DNA of 64,000 bases from Notoacmeibacter ruber (GTDB taxonomy: Bacteria; Pseudomonadota; Alphaproteobacteria; Rhizobiales; Rhizobiaceae), in assembly GCF_003668555.1 (NCBI RefSeq), contig NZ_RCWN01000001.1, positions 186,001 through 250,000 on the forward strand, in the 5' to 3' direction. Every line of letters begins with the position of its first letter. Position 1 is the stretch's first letter. Position numbers and translations under genes: made by a program. The notes beneath the pieces are model-generated. The model had not been told where the DNA came from, did no database searches, and saw nothing but the letters and a program-made list of their open reading frames with translations. Below, one piece after another: positions 46,777-56,041 of this stretch.

Positions 46777-47556
46777 TCAACTCGCCAGCGCAGCAGACTT
46801 TCGCGAACGGCGATAGCGGATCGTCTCGAACCGTGCGGCAAGGCTGTCATACAGCAGTAGACGCCCGATCAGCGGTTCGCCGGCGCCGGTGATGAGTTTG
46901 ATGACTTCCATCGCCTGAAGCGTGCCGATCACTCCGGTCAGCGCGCCGATCACGCCCGCTTCCGCGCAGGACGGCACCGTTCCCGGCGCTGGCGGTTCCG
47001 GGAAGAGATCACGATAGGTCGGGTTGAGCCGGCCCTCTGCGTCTTCGCGCCAGGGCTGAAGAACCGTCAGCGAGCCGTCGAAACGCCCGACCGCGCCTGT
47101 CACGAGCGTCACCTTCTTCGCTGCGCAAAGATCGGCCAGGAGATAGCGGGTGGTGAAATTGTCCGACCCATCGACGACGATATCGTAATTGGCGATCAAC
47201 TCGTCCGCATTGTCCTCGGACAGACGCATTGCGTGGGTCTGCATCCGAACATGCGGATTGACGCCTTTGATCACATCGGCCGCGCTATCGACCTTTTTGC
47301 GATCGATATCATCCGTCGCATGAATGATCTGGCGCTGAAGATTGGAAAGCGACACGATGTCGTCGTCGATCACGCCAAGCGTGCCGACACCTGCTGCCGC
47401 GAGATAGAGAAGAACCGGGGCACCGAGGCCGCCGGCGCCGATAACGAGAACGCGCGCCGCCTTCAGTTTCTGCTGTCCGGGCCCGCCGATCTCCGGCAGG
47501 ATGATGTGGCGTGCATAGCGCCGCAATTCATCGCTATCGAGTGCATCATTCGTCAT
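46777..47556 (-). CDS. moeB: MoeB/ThiF-family adenylyltransferase
   Basis: A 259-residue E1-like enzyme that adenylates the C-terminal glycine of a ubiquitin-fold sulfur carrier (MoaD or ThiS). The ATP-binding GAGGLGAPVLLYLAAAGVG (core GAGGLGAPVL) is near residue 37, followed by DDDIVSLSNLQRQIIH with the conserved arginine and DGSDNFTTRYLL. The usual zinc CxxC pairs are not evident; CAEAGVIGALTG carries a cysteine. It overlaps the recF end by 11 bases. No carrier gene is nearby, so MoaD versus ThiS is open. Confidence 0.87.
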   Translation of the reverse strand: MTNDALDSDELRRYARHIILPEIGGPGQQKLKAARVLVIGAGGLGAPVLLYLAAAGVGTLGVIDDDIVSLSNLQRQIIHATDDIDRKKVDSAADVIKGVNPHVRMQTHAMRLSEDNADELIANYDIVVDGSDNFTTRYLLADLCAAKKVTLVTGAVGRFDGSLTVLQPWREDAEGRLNPTYRDLFPEPPAPGTVPSCAEAGVIGALTGVIGTLQAMEVIKLITGAGEPLIGRLLLYDSLAARFETIRYRRSRKSAALAS

Positions 47557-48736
47557 TCATCGGCTCCGCCGGTTGCGGTGGATCGGTTGGCTCCACGCCT
47601 CTCTGCGACAGATGGAAAAACTGCGCGCGATCTGCAAGGTCGGCGAAGAGGTGACCGTCCGTTCCCGTCATCCATGCCTGGCCACCGAGCTCATCCAGAA
47701 TATCGAACAGTGCCGCGCGGCGCCCGCCATCGAGATGGGCTGCCACTTCGTCGAGGAGCAGGATGGGCGCCATACCCGCCTGCTGCGCCGTCAGTCGGGC
47801 ATGCGAGAGGATCAGGCCGATCAGCAGCGCTTTCTGCTCGCCGGTCGAGCAGAGTTTGGCTGGCATGTCCTTCGGCCTGTGCCGAACATCGAGGTCGGCG
47901 CGGTGCGGGCCGATGAGCGTACGGCCGGCGTGACGATCGCGATAACGGCCTTCCGCGAGAATCTGGCGGTAACGTTCGACGCTCTCGGGCAAATCCGACC
48001 CGAAGCCGGGCTGGACCGAAAGATCCGATTTCGGAAAGGCGGATGGTTCGGGCAGGAGATCGATCAGCGCCTGCAACCGCTCGATCAGGAGAGCGCGTGC
48101 TGCAACGATCGGCAGACCCGCCTCGGCCAGTTCCGCCTCGACGCTTTCGAACCAGAGATCGTCGCGGATGTCATCGGCAAACAGCCGGTTTCGTTGGCGC
48201 ATGGCCTTTTCATAGGCCAAGGCTCGGCGACCGTGGGCAGGATCGACAACCAGAACCAGCCGGTCCAGAAAACGGCGGCGGTCCGAGGCGCTACCGGTGA
48301 AAAGCCCGTCCATTGCAGGCAGAAGCCAGATGATCCGCAGCCATTCGGCCATGGCATCCGCCGAGGCGGAGGAGCCATTGATGCGGACGCGGCGGCCTGT
48401 TTCCGTATTTGAGCCACTCGTGCCGGTGGCTCCTCCGGATATCATGCCCGTACCGATCTGGGCCTGGCCGTCCGGTCCGTCGATCGTGGCGTGAAGGGCA
48501 AAGCCCTCCGTCCCCTGCCGCGCCATCTCCGCATATGTCGCCCGACGCAAGCCGCGTCCCGGAGAGAGCAGGGAGACGGCCTCCAGAATATTGGTTTTGC
48601 CGGCGCCGTTTTCGCCGAAAAGAACGACGTGGCGCGGGTCGAGCGGAAGATTAAGGTCCGCATGGCTGCGGAAGTCGATGAGACGCAGCGCCGTTATCGA
48701 AACGCGCGGCGTGGCATCGTCAGCTTGCACATTCAC
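47546..48736 (-). CDS. recF: DNA replication and repair protein RecF
   Basis: A 396-residue SMC-like ATPase that loads RecA at gaps with RecO and RecR. The Walker A is FGENGAGKTNILEA near residue 45, with the family segment DFRSHADLNL before it. The signature region GPHRADLDVRH and LLIGLILSHARL follow, then Walker B ILLLDEVAAHLD. It starts 12 bases after dnaN and belongs to the dnaA-dnaN-recF order. Confidence 0.95.
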   Translation of the reverse strand: MNVQADDATPRVSITALRLIDFRSHADLNLPLDPRHVVLFGENGAGKTNILEAVSLLSPGRGLRRATYAEMARQGTEGFALHATIDGPDGQAQIGTGMISGGATGTSGSNTETGRRVRINGSSASADAMAEWLRIIWLLPAMDGLFTGSASDRRRFLDRLVLVVDPAHGRRALAYEKAMRQRNRLFADDIRDDLWFESVEAELAEAGLPIVAARALLIERLQALIDLLPEPSAFPKSDLSVQPGFGSDLPESVERYRQILAEGRYRDRHAGRTLIGPHRADLDVRHRPKDMPAKLCSTGEQKALLIGLILSHARLTAQQAGMAPILLLDEVAAHLDGGRRAALFDILDELGGQAWMTGTDGHLFADLADRAQFFHLSQRGVEPTDPPQPAEPMNDE

Positions 48737-48747
48737 GGCTTCGCCGG

Positions 48748-49869
48748 TCAGACGCGCATCGGCATGAGAACGTAGAGCGTCTGTGCATCGTCTTCGTCAT
48801 TGATGAGGGTCGGTGAGCCGGCATCGGCTAGCATGAAGATCGCATCGTCACCCGTCAGCTGGGAGGTGACATCCAGAAGATATTTGGCATTGAACCCGAT
48901 ATCCATCGGATCAGCTTCGTAGCTGGCGGCCAGTTCTTCCGTAGCGCTACCGCTGTCAGGGTTGTTGACGGTCAGTACGATCTGGTCCTCCGAGACCGAA
49001 AGTTTGACCGCACGTCCGCGCTCCGAGGAAATCGTCGAGACACGGTCGACGGCCGCGGCAAAGCGGTCTCGCTCGAGAACAAGCCGCTTGTCGTTGCCGG
49101 TCGGGATGACGCGCTGATAATCCGGAAAGGTGCCATCGATCAGCTTGCTGGTCAGTACGACCTCGCCGGCCGTGAAACGGATCTTGGTGTCGGATAGCTC
49201 GACCTTCACCTTCGTCTCCTCGGGAAGATCCAGCAGCTTCTGCAATTCGGCTACGGTCTTGCGCGGCACGATGATGCCCGGCATCCCTTCCGATCCTGCT
49301 GGCGCCTGCATCTGCGTGCGCGCCAGGCGGTGTCCGTCCGTTGCAACTGCGCGCAGCATCAGATCGCCATCGCTGTCGATGGCATGCAGATAGATGCCGT
49401 TGAGATAATAGCGCGTCTCTTCGGTGGAGATGGCGAACTGCGTCTTGTCGATCAGCCGCTTCATGCCCTCCGCCGCGACTTCGAATTCGTGCGTGAACTG
49501 GCCGGCGGTGAGCGCCGGAAAATCGCCTTGCGGCAAACATTGCAGACGGAAGGAGGAACGGCCTGCCGCGACACTCATCGCACGGCCATCCTCATCCATG
49601 GTCAGGCCGACCTCGGCACCGTCCGGCAGCTTGCGCACGATATCGTAGAGGAGATGAGCGGGAACCGTGGTGCCGCCCGAAACATCGATGGCGGCAGGAA
49701 CGGTCTCGGTGACTTCGAGATCAAGATCCGTCGCCTTCAGCTGCAGGCTTCCGCCTTCACCCGAGAGCAGCACGTTCGACAGGATGGGGATGGTGTTCCG
49801 CCGTTCGACCACGCGATGCACATGGCCGAGAGACTTCAGCAGATTGGAGCGCTCGAGTGTGACACGCAT
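48748..49869 (-). CDS. dnaN: DNA polymerase III subunit beta (sliding clamp)
   Basis: A 373-residue ring-forming clamp that tethers polymerase III to DNA. The start MRVTLERSNLLKSLGHVHRV and the blocks RRNTIPILSNVLL and KATDLDLEV are typical, and the protein ends DDAQTLYVLMPMRV, the classic clamp C terminus. ATG 49869 gives the canonical start; a longer open frame upstream lacks family similarity. It lies 190 bases downstream of dnaA, enough for its own promoter. Confidence 0.97.
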   Translation of the reverse strand: MRVTLERSNLLKSLGHVHRVVERRNTIPILSNVLLSGEGGSLQLKATDLDLEVTETVPAAIDVSGGTTVPAHLLYDIVRKLPDGAEVGLTMDEDGRAMSVAAGRSSFRLQCLPQGDFPALTAGQFTHEFEVAAEGMKRLIDKTQFAISTEETRYYLNGIYLHAIDSDGDLMLRAVATDGHRLARTQMQAPAGSEGMPGIIVPRKTVAELQKLLDLPEETKVKVELSDTKIRFTAGEVVLTSKLIDGTFPDYQRVIPTGNDKRLVLERDRFAAAVDRVSTISSERGRAVKLSVSEDQIVLTVNNPDSGSATEELAASYEADPMDIGFNAKYLLDVTSQLTGDDAIFMLADAGSPTLINDEDDAQTLYVLMPMRV

Positions 49870-50058
49870 GGCGACGAATATTCCCCTGACAAGAACAGAC
49901 ACGGACAAAAAGCCGGCGCCCTTCAAGGCCGCCGGTTCATAGCGCAAAGGAGCATCTTTCGGGGGGCAAAGGCAAGCGAAACAACAGATTTGCTGTTCCG
50001 CTTGCCTGGGCCTGTGGGAAACGTGCCGGTCCGCCTAGAAAGTCTAGACCCGCCCCGC

Positions 50059-51585
50059 TCAGGCCTGCTCGTTGATGAGGCGCTTGAGAAGCTCGACTTC
50101 CTGATCGAGCTTCTTGTCCTTCTCCAGCAGCCCCTCGATCTTGCGAACCGCGTGAAGGACCGTTGTGTGGTCCTTTCCGCCGAAGCGGCGACCGATCTCC
50201 GGCAGGCTTCGAAGCGTCAGCACCTTGGAAAGGAACATGGCGATCTGCCGTGGCAGCACGACGGTCCGTGTCCGCCGATTGCTGAGAAGTTCCGTCTTGG
50301 AGACATTGTAGTGTTTGGCAACGACGCGCTGAATGTCTTCGATGCGGATGCGTTTCGGCTCGCCCTGCTTGTAGATATGAGCCAGGAACTCGTCGACCTT
50401 CTCGATCGTCATTTCCGGCTCGAGGCTCTGCCGGAACAGCAGCTGGTTGAAGGCGCCTTCCAGTTCGCGGCCCGAGCCGGTGACCGTGCGGGCGATATGC
50501 TGAAGAACCTCATCCGAAATCGACAGCGTCGGATCGTCCATCTGCGCGGTTTCGAGCTTGCCGCGCAGCATCTGCATGCGCATTTCATCGTCGGGACGGC
50601 CCATCTCCAGAATGACACCGCCATTGAGGCGCGAGCGGACCCGCTCCTCCAGCGATTCCAGCTCACCGGCCGGGCGGTCCGCCGCGACGACCACCTGCTT
50701 GGCGCTGTCAAGAAGCGTGTTGATCAGATGGCAGAATTCATTCTGGATCGTCTTGCCCTGAAGAAACTGCATGTCGTCGATAACGAGCAGGTCGATATCG
50801 CGCAGTTGCTCCTTGAAGGAGAGGGCATTGTTGTCCCGGATGGCAGTGGCGAAACGCCACATGAAATATTCCGCGGTCAGATAAACCACGCGTGCATTGG
50901 CGTTCTGGCGGATGGCCTCGTCGGCGATGGCTTGCAGCAAGTGGGTTTTGCCAAGTCCGACGGAGGCGTGAATGTAGAGCGGATTGAAACGCACCGATTT
51001 GCCGCCGGCTTCGGAAACGGCGCGGGCGGCGGCATGAGCGACCCGATTGCTCGGCCCTTCGACAAAGCTCTCGAAAGTGAAGCGGGGATCGAGCGGAGAG
51101 CCGAAAATGCCATGACGAATGTCGGGGAGCTTGCCGGCAGACGGAGCAGTCGCAGGCGCTTTGCTCTGCGCGGTGGATCGGCCGGTCTTCTTTTCGGCTG
51201 CGGGCTCTTTGCCGAACTCACCTGAGACAACCGTGGCGCGGGGCAGGCGGGTGGCGCTTCTGACGAGCACTTCCACCTTCAGCGTCTCGGAGCGCTCTTC
51301 TTTCCAGATTTCCAGCAGCGTATCGAGGTAGTGGCTGTTGATCCAGGAGCGCAGGAAGGTCGTCGGGACCGAATGCCGCACCACCGGACCGGCAACCTCC
51401 ATGAGCATCATGCGCCCAAACCACGAGCTGAACACTTCCTGGCCGAGCGCCGAGCGAAGACGCTGACGAACGCGTTCGAACGATTCCAGTAGCGCCGCCG
51501 GGATATCGGTGTCGTCTCCGGCAACGGCGCCCTGATGTCCATGCGCGCTTTGTTTGGCACTCCGGTCCTGATCAACCTGCTTCAC
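50059..51585 (-). CDS. dnaA: Chromosomal replication initiator protein DnaA
   Basis: A 508-residue AAA+ initiator. Domain I (about 30-100, [21 protein letters not shown]) is followed by a linker, the AAA+ domain with Walker A GLGKTHLL and Walker [12 protein letters not shown], and domain IV with the DnaA-box-binding signature [16 protein letters not shown]. The frame is open to a TTG at 51639, but GTG 51585 is preceded by a clear GAGGTGGAG site and gives a normal length. The unusual, 700-base leader is described separately. Confidence 0.96.
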   Translation of the reverse strand: MKQVDQDRSAKQSAHGHQGAVAGDDTDIPAALLESFERVRQRLRSALGQEVFSSWFGRMMLMEVAGPVVRHSVPTTFLRSWINSHYLDTLLEIWKEERSETLKVEVLVRSATRLPRATVVSGEFGKEPAAEKKTGRSTAQSKAPATAPSAGKLPDIRHGIFGSPLDPRFTFESFVEGPSNRVAHAAARAVSEAGGKSVRFNPLYIHASVGLGKTHLLQAIADEAIRQNANARVVYLTAEYFMWRFATAIRDNNALSFKEQLRDIDLLVIDDMQFLQGKTIQNEFCHLINTLLDSAKQVVVAADRPAGELESLEERVRSRLNGGVILEMGRPDDEMRMQMLRGKLETAQMDDPTLSISDEVLQHIARTVTGSGRELEGAFNQLLFRQSLEPEMTIEKVDEFLAHIYKQGEPKRIRIEDIQRVVAKHYNVSKTELLSNRRTRTVVLPRQIAMFLSKVLTLRSLPEIGRRFGGKDHTTVLHAVRKIEGLLEKDKKLDQEVELLKRLINEQA

Positions 51586-52302
51586 TGCTCCACCTCGCTT
51601 TTGCCCTGCGTGATCCTCGTGTCCCCCGACGATCCCCAAGGTCTCTTTGATTTTTTATTCGGGCCGGAGCAAAACTCCTTCCCGCCACGCACCATAAGGA
51701 AGCGTGGACCGTCAATTCGAGAACCGTCCTTCTGGAACGTTTCTTCATCTGTTGTCGTGGCCATCCACCCCAAGATGCTCAAGGGCTCTAATCGCTCGAC
51801 AATGCTTCGCCCGTACCCTCAAACGAGTGTTTGAAGGCGCAATTCTTGCGAGGCGAGATATTTGTCGGGCTCGGAGATATTGTCCCCTCACCACGGCCTC
51901 ACTCTACAGAGGCGGCCTCGACTTACAAGGTTCAAATAAGGGAGAGAAGCGCGCTGGCACAACCCATGGGTGTGGCGAAAACAGGGGCGGAGCGAAAAGT
52001 CGTGGAATCCTGTTACTTTCCTGTTGCAATCGTACTGGCGACTAGATCGCTAAAAAAAAATTTATCTTTTCTGTTGACTCGCAGGCCTTCATGAGTCCGC
52101 CGGGACGAGTCTTGAAAAGCTGTGGAAACTGCGTCGTAAATATATGTTTATAAAAAGAAAAAACAAGAAACGAGAACATAGTGGGGACGGCGCTCGCGCA
52201 GGGTAAGCCTGCGCGTGGCGCCAGGTTAGGCCGATTGCCGATACTTTAGGCGATCAACTCTCCTCGGGGTCTTCGCGGTCAGGCGAAAACTGCGCCGTGC
52301 AC
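51586..52302. promoter_or_regulatory. dnaA upstream region with GANTC cluster and A/T-rich tracts
   Basis: About 700 bases with no supportable gene. GANTC sites, the CcrM methylation target of alphaproteobacteria, lie at 52005-52009, 52076-52080, 52093-52097 and 52107-52111, three of them within 36 bases. TGTGGAAAC (52121-52129) and TGTGGCGAA (51971-51979) are DnaA-box-like with two mismatches each. A/T-rich tracts lie at about 52051-52070 and 52138-52180. These features suit a cell-cycle-controlled dnaA promoter and do not exclude a replication origin. Confidence 0.55.
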
Positions 52303-52337
52303 GAAAAAGGCCCGCCGGATAACCGGTGGGCCTTTTC
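52303..52337 (-). terminator. Rho-independent terminator of rpsT
   Basis: CCGG with flanking AAAAGGCCCGCC forms a 14-bp stem (52305-52318 with 52323-52336, one G-T pair) around an ATAA loop. On the minus strand a TTTTT tract follows the stem, so it ends the rpsT transcript; A and T on both sides could also allow plus-strand stopping. Confidence 0.88.
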
Positions 52338-52383
52338 ACGTTATTTCAGCATTAGGTTGTATCGCGCGAGCGGTCCAACCAGG

Positions 52384-52650
52384 TCAGGCGTCGATCGTTT
52401 TGATCCGATGCGACAGGCGTGACACCTTCCGCGAGGCTGCGTTCTTATGAATGATCCCGCGATTGGCGGCACGCATGATCTGCGGCTGCGCAGCGCGAAG
52501 AGCTTCCTGCGCGGCATCCTTGTCGCCGGAAGCAATCGCCTCTTCGACCTTGCGGACGTAGGTGCGCATGCGGGTGCGGCGGGACTTGTTGATCGCAGTA
52601 CGCGTGGCGATCTTGCGAGTGGCCTTCTTGGCCGATGGCGTATTGGCCAT
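52384..52650 (-). CDS. rpsT: 30S ribosomal protein S20
   Basis: An 88-residue 16S rRNA-binding protein. The basic sequence with [35 protein letters not shown] and [17 protein letters not shown] is typical. ATG 52650 follows an AAGGA site; an in-frame codon two residues upstream was not preferred. It sits between mutM and dnaA in a common rhizobial order. Confidence 0.97.
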   Translation of the reverse strand: MANTPSAKKATRKIATRTAINKSRRTRMRTYVRKVEEAIASGDKDAAQEALRAAQPQIMRAANRGIIHKNAASRKVSRLSHRIKTIDA

Positions 52651-52699
52651 GAACAAAAATCCTTGCGTGTCTGGGCTCTCGACCCGTCAACGAGTGACG

Positions 52700-52729
52700 A
52701 AACAAAGCAGGCGGCCGTTTCGGGCCGCC
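52700..52729 (-). terminator. Candidate terminator of mutM
   Basis: GGCGGCC (52710-52716) pairs with GGCCGCC (52723-52729) around a six-base loop. On the minus strand it is followed by TGCTTTGTTT, a broken T-tract. It lies about 80 bases after the mutM stop and just upstream of the rpsT leader. Confidence 0.55.
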
Positions 52730-52806
52730 AAGGTCGTCGCGCTTCTAGCTTCGTCAGCCCGTTCCGTCAAGGGAAAACACCGGAAAACTTGCATCTCGTG
52801 TCTCAC

Positions 52807-53700
52807 TCATCGCTGGCAGGAGGGGCAGTAGAACGTCGACCGCCCGCTCTGGACGATCCGCCGGATGGTTCCCGTGCAGTCTGAACGCGGGCAGGCTTCG
52901 CCTTCCCGATCATAGACGCGGAAACGATGTTGGAAATAGCCGAGCGTTCCATCCGCACGGATATGATCGCGCAAAGTCGACCCGCCGGCCTCGATCGCTT
53001 CTTTCAGGACGGCTTTGATAGCTTCGGCGAGCCGCTCGGTCCGTTCGGTCGAACCGTTTGCCTTGCCGGCGATGGTTCCCGATTTTCGCTTTGGGGAGAG
53101 GCGGGCCCGCCAGAGTGCTTCGCAGACATAGATGTTACCAAGTCCAGCGATCAGCCTCTGGTCGAGGAGGGTGGATTTGAGCGGAGAAACTCTGCCGCGG
53201 AAGAGGCGTGCCAGTTCAGTCCCGTTCAACGCATTGCCCAGCGGCTCGATTCCAAGCCCGGCAAGCGCGGGGTGGCTTGCCAGTTCGCCGGTTGGCGATT
53301 GGAGAAGAAACCCGAAACGACGGGGGTCATTGTAGATGATCCGTCCGGTCGGCTCGCTGTCCCTGGCCATCTCGAAGACGAGGTGGTCATGCGCTCCCGG
53401 CTTGCCTCGGGGATAATAGGTCTGTTCCGGGCGTAGAGTCTGGCGACCGCTTTCGATGCGCCACGATCCGCTCATTCCGAGATGGCTGATCAGGGATATG
53501 CCGCTGTCGAGATGAAACAGAAGATATTTGGCACGTCGCCCGAGGCCGGTCACCCGATGACCCGCGCAGAGCATGTTCAGATCGTCGGGCAGTGCAAACC
53601 GCAGATCGGGGCGGCGTGCTTCGACCGAGAGGATCGTGGCGCCTTCGACAAAAGGCGCGAGACCGCGGCGAACGGTTTCCACTTCCGGCAGTTCTGGCAT
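52807..53700 (-). CDS. mutM: Formamidopyrimidine-DNA glycosylase
   Basis: A 297-residue bifunctional DNA glycosylase/AP lyase removing 8-oxoguanine and formamidopyrimidines. The protein starts with PELPEVE, where Pro2 is the nucleophile and Glu3 is catalytic. [11 protein letters not shown] and [16 protein letters not shown] follow, and the C-terminal zinc finger has four cysteines (CPRSDC and FYCPSCQR). The start is fixed by the need for Pro at position 2. The length is slightly above the E. coli form through a short insertion. Confidence 0.97.
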   Translation of the reverse strand: MPELPEVETVRRGLAPFVEGATILSVEARRPDLRFALPDDLNMLCAGHRVTGLGRRAKYLLFHLDSGISLISHLGMSGSWRIESGRQTLRPEQTYYPRGKPGAHDHLVFEMARDSEPTGRIIYNDPRRFGFLLQSPTGELASHPALAGLGIEPLGNALNGTELARLFRGRVSPLKSTLLDQRLIAGLGNIYVCEALWRARLSPKRKSGTIAGKANGSTERTERLAEAIKAVLKEAIEAGGSTLRDHIRADGTLGYFQHRFRVYDREGEACPRSDCTGTIRRIVQSGRSTFYCPSCQR

Positions 53701-53789
53701 GGCCGCGATGTCCGCTTCTGATCCGGCTTAGAGATGAGCCTGCCAGATAGAAGGGGTTATGCCGCTCCGCAATAGTTCGCTTCTGCCGT

Positions 53790-54401
53790 CTAGGGCAGTG
53801 TGTCGCAATTCGTGCAGTCGATTTCGTCTTCGTAGCGGGGACGGAAATTGGCGGTTTCGCTGAGGGAGATGCCGTCGAGGTTGCCGGTATATTCCGTCGC
53901 ACCCAATGACATGGATTTGTAGTTGAGATTGGTGATGGTCCGCACGAGGAAGGTGTCATCAATCAAAAGGTTCGCGGGCACGTCGGACAATTGGGTGCCC
54001 GCTGCCACGGGTTGACTGAGCGTGCCGCCCTTCGTCCTTGCGACGGACCAGGCGACAGATGCGACGACCGAGCCGCCGACCTTCTGCATCTCTATTCCGT
54101 AAACCGCGATTGTCGGGTTGGACCGATTGTAAGGCTGGATATTGGCCATCCCAATATCGATCAGCTCACCCAGTTCGGCGGCACTGAACGTGTCGCCCTG
54201 GGCCACGAGGTCGGCCACCACGCCCGCAGAGCGATTGACCTTTTTTGCCACATCGATACCCGCGGCCAATTCGACCGAACCGAGATAGGCAATCAGCAGA
54301 ACCGGGGCGACAATCGCAAATTCGGTCGCCGCCACTCCCCGTTTATCAAATGAGAAGCGATGCAGAAGTGGTCGAAGGAGGGTGCGAAATCTGAAAATCA
54401 T
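53790..54401 (-). CDS. tadE: TadE/TadG-type minor pseudopilin
   Basis: A 203-residue exported minor pilin. A basic N terminus (about 20 residues) is followed by RGVAATEFAIVAPVLLIAYLG (core GVAATEFAIVAP), the TadE prepilin-like cleavage and hydrophobic segment with its conserved Glu. The extracellular part ends with a CTNC pair that may form a disulfide. It is the distal gene of the minus-strand arm of the Tad locus, 37 bases beyond the other TadE gene. Needs processing by CpaA. Confidence 0.85.
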   Translation of the reverse strand: MIFRFRTLLRPLLHRFSFDKRGVAATEFAIVAPVLLIAYLGSVELAAGIDVAKKVNRSAGVVADLVAQGDTFSAAELGELIDIGMANIQPYNRSNPTIAVYGIEMQKVGGSVVASVAWSVARTKGGTLSQPVAAGTQLSDVPANLLIDDTFLVRTITNLNYKSMSLGATEYTGNLDGISLSETANFRPRYEDEIDCTNCDTLP

Positions 54402-54438
54402 CGGAAAAACCCTTGGCAGCCGGACTGAGCGCTCTCCA

Positions 54439-54987
54439 TCAATAGGGCTCGTTTCGCCAGGTCGACGTGTAGAAGAATTCCATCTGGACGTTCGGCGCGA
54501 CCAGGCTGATGAGATCGATCATGGTGGGACGGGGATAGACCGCTTTTAACGTGTGTATCGTTGAAGCGCCGCCGGCGCTGATGCCCCAGCCGGTCGTATC
54601 AATGGAGCCGTCAGCTTTGAACGATATCTGTGAAGCGCTAGCGGCGGCGGAGAAACCTGTCTGGCTTTGCAGATAGATGGCAATCTCGTTCTCGCAATTG
54701 GAACCGCTGAGAAGCGAGAGGCTCTTGCAGATTTCCGACTTGACCCAACTGTCGGTCACGACGGTCTGTTGGCCCGTGCGGATCTGCCTGACAACCTTTT
54801 CGCTTCCATTGGCTAGCAACTGACCCGATGCGAAGCCAAGCGAGACTTCGATGATGGAGAAGACCAGAACGAGGAAAGGCAGGATGAGAAACGAGAACTC
54901 GATCGCGGTTGCGCCGGATCGGTTCCGCCAGAAGCGGGTCTCCGTGGGGGCTTGGCGCGGTCGTGGATGGATCTTGTTCGAACTCAT
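54439..54987 (-). CDS. tadE: TadE-family minor pseudopilin
   Basis: A 182-residue minor pilin with the processing region RSGATAIEFSFLILPFLVLVF (core GATAIEFSFLILP) at about residues 23-45, which resembles the Flp pilin site GATAIEY more closely than most TadE proteins do. Two cysteines (EICKS and SNCEN) may form a disulfide. The C terminus is rich in aromatic residues (FFYTSTWRNEPY). Same transcription unit as the neighbouring TadE and the small pilus-N protein. Basic N-terminal leader of about 22 residues. Confidence 0.85.
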   Translation of the reverse strand: MSSNKIHPRPRQAPTETRFWRNRSGATAIEFSFLILPFLVLVFSIIEVSLGFASGQLLANGSEKVVRQIRTGQQTVVTDSWVKSEICKSLSLLSGSNCENEIAIYLQSQTGFSAAASASQISFKADGSIDTTGWGISAGGASTIHTLKAVYPRPTMIDLISLVAPNVQMEFFYTSTWRNEPY

Positions 54988-55094
54988 GGTCGTCGGTCTC
55001 GCGGTATTGGTTCGCGAAAGCGTAAGCCAAGAGTCTTCATGAATGGTTGCTTTCGCGCCTGCTGCGGCCGCGCATTTCCGAACGAGCTTACGCT

Positions 55095-55490
55095 CTATCC
55101 GTCGCTGTCGTCATCTCCGCCGATCGTGTCGGCTTCGCAAACCGGCATGCATGTCATCATTTCCACATCGGACCGACGATAGAGCCGAACGGATCCCTTG
55201 CCTTGGCGGCTGACAATGATCGGCTGATCGACGATTGGTTCGCCGGCTGCATTGAAGACAACAAGATTGGTGCTTCCGTAGGTACGGCCGGTCAGGACCA
55301 GTGTTTTGGAATCCTTGACTGCAACATCGGCGATGGCCGGCTCACCGATGATGACCGTTTCCGCCGCTTCAACCAGTTTCACGATACGCGCATTGCCTTT
55401 GTCGATCGCAATCCCTTCGGCTGCCTGTCCAAGGGAGGAGAACAAGAACAGACCGACAGTAGAGAGTGTGAAAGCAATGGCGCGGCGCAT
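55095..55490 (-). CDS. Small exported pilus-assembly N-domain protein
   Basis: A 131-residue protein with a signal peptide (about 1-23, ending SSLGQAA). A pilus/flagellum assembly N-terminal domain follows, as found at the start of CpaC/RcpA secretins: KGNARIVKLVEAAETVIIGEPAIADVAVKDSKTLVLTGRTYGSTNLVVF (core GEPAIADVAV, GRTYGSTNLVVF). No secretin domain follows. Three cysteines are absent from the core and two (CMPVC) lie near the acidic C terminus. ATG 55490 has an AGGA site. Probably a periplasmic partner of the Tad secretin; first gene of the minus-strand arm. Confidence 0.82.
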   Translation of the reverse strand: MRRAIAFTLSTVGLFLFSSLGQAAEGIAIDKGNARIVKLVEAAETVIIGEPAIADVAVKDSKTLVLTGRTYGSTNLVVFNAAGEPIVDQPIIVSRQGKGSVRLYRRSDVEMMTCMPVCEADTIGGDDDSDG

Positions 55491-55757
55491 CGGAAAATCC
55501 TGAGATGACATGTCAAAGGGACTGTGCGCGGTTTGAGTGAATTATTGGTAAAGGGTCACTCTTCCCTAGGAAACGCAAGTGTTTGGAGAGTGCGGCCACG
55601 CTGTTTCTTCCCATGGGGCAGATTTTTTTCCACGGTAGGGTTCGTTAACCACTTTTGATAACGAGCATGAAACGGGTGAAGCGTAGGTTCAGCTCATCCC
55701 GATCAACGGACAAAACAGTTGACGGTGCTGTGCAACCTGAACCAGGAGCTTTTTACA
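55491..55757. promoter_or_regulatory. Divergent Tad promoter region with a CtrA-like site
   Basis: A 267-base region between the small pilus-N gene and flp. TTAACCACTTTTGATAAC at 55645-55662 resembles the CtrA site TTAA-N7-TTAA with a degenerate second half. CtrA controls pilin genes in Caulobacter. A CCAGGAGC ribosome-binding site serves flp. No terminator or known RNA element was seen. Confidence 0.4.
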
Positions 55758-55940
55758 ATGAACAAGGTTTTTGCTCGCTTCGTCAAAGACGAATCCGGTG
55801 CAACCGCTATCGAGTACGGTCTGATTGCCGCTCTCATCGCAGTCGCCATCATTGGCGCGGTTTCGGCCGTAGGCGGTAGCTTGACCGATCGGTTCAACGC
55901 GATCTCTTCTGCTATCGACAACCCTGAGTCCGCTGGTTGA
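55758..55940 (+). CDS. flp: Flp/Fap-type major pilin
   Basis: A 60-residue class IVb pilin precursor. The short leader (NKVFARFVKDESG) ends at Gly14, and cleavage gives a mature protein beginning ATAIEYGLIAALIAVAIIGAV (core ATAIEYGLIA), with the conserved Glu5 and Tyr of Flp pilins. Only about 18 residues follow the hydrophobic helix, as is normal. It is the only Flp gene seen in the locus. Substrate of CpaA, the prepilin peptidase encoded next. Confidence 0.95.
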   Translation: MNKVFARFVKDESGATAIEYGLIAALIAVAIIGAVSAVGGSLTDRFNAISSAIDNPESAG

Positions 55941-56041
55941 TAGCGGCGTAGCTTATAGATCACGGAAGGCGGGTTTCACGATCCGCCTCCGTTAATGATT
56001 CCGGACTATGATATCCGGAGGATGAAAAAGCAGGCGCAATC

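Noticed and set aside
51535..51834. 99-codon plus-strand frame across the dnaA start region
   Set aside because: No ribosome-binding site or family similarity, and it overlaps the dnaA 5' end; treated as chance.
52084..52111. Hammerhead-ribozyme-like string ATGAGTCCGCCGGGACGAG
   Set aside because: It mimics the CUGAUGA-stem II-GAAA core, but the first core box reads TTCATGA and the GAAA box reads GAGT. No stem I/stem III pair with a cleavage site is present. It is better explained as GANTC sites.
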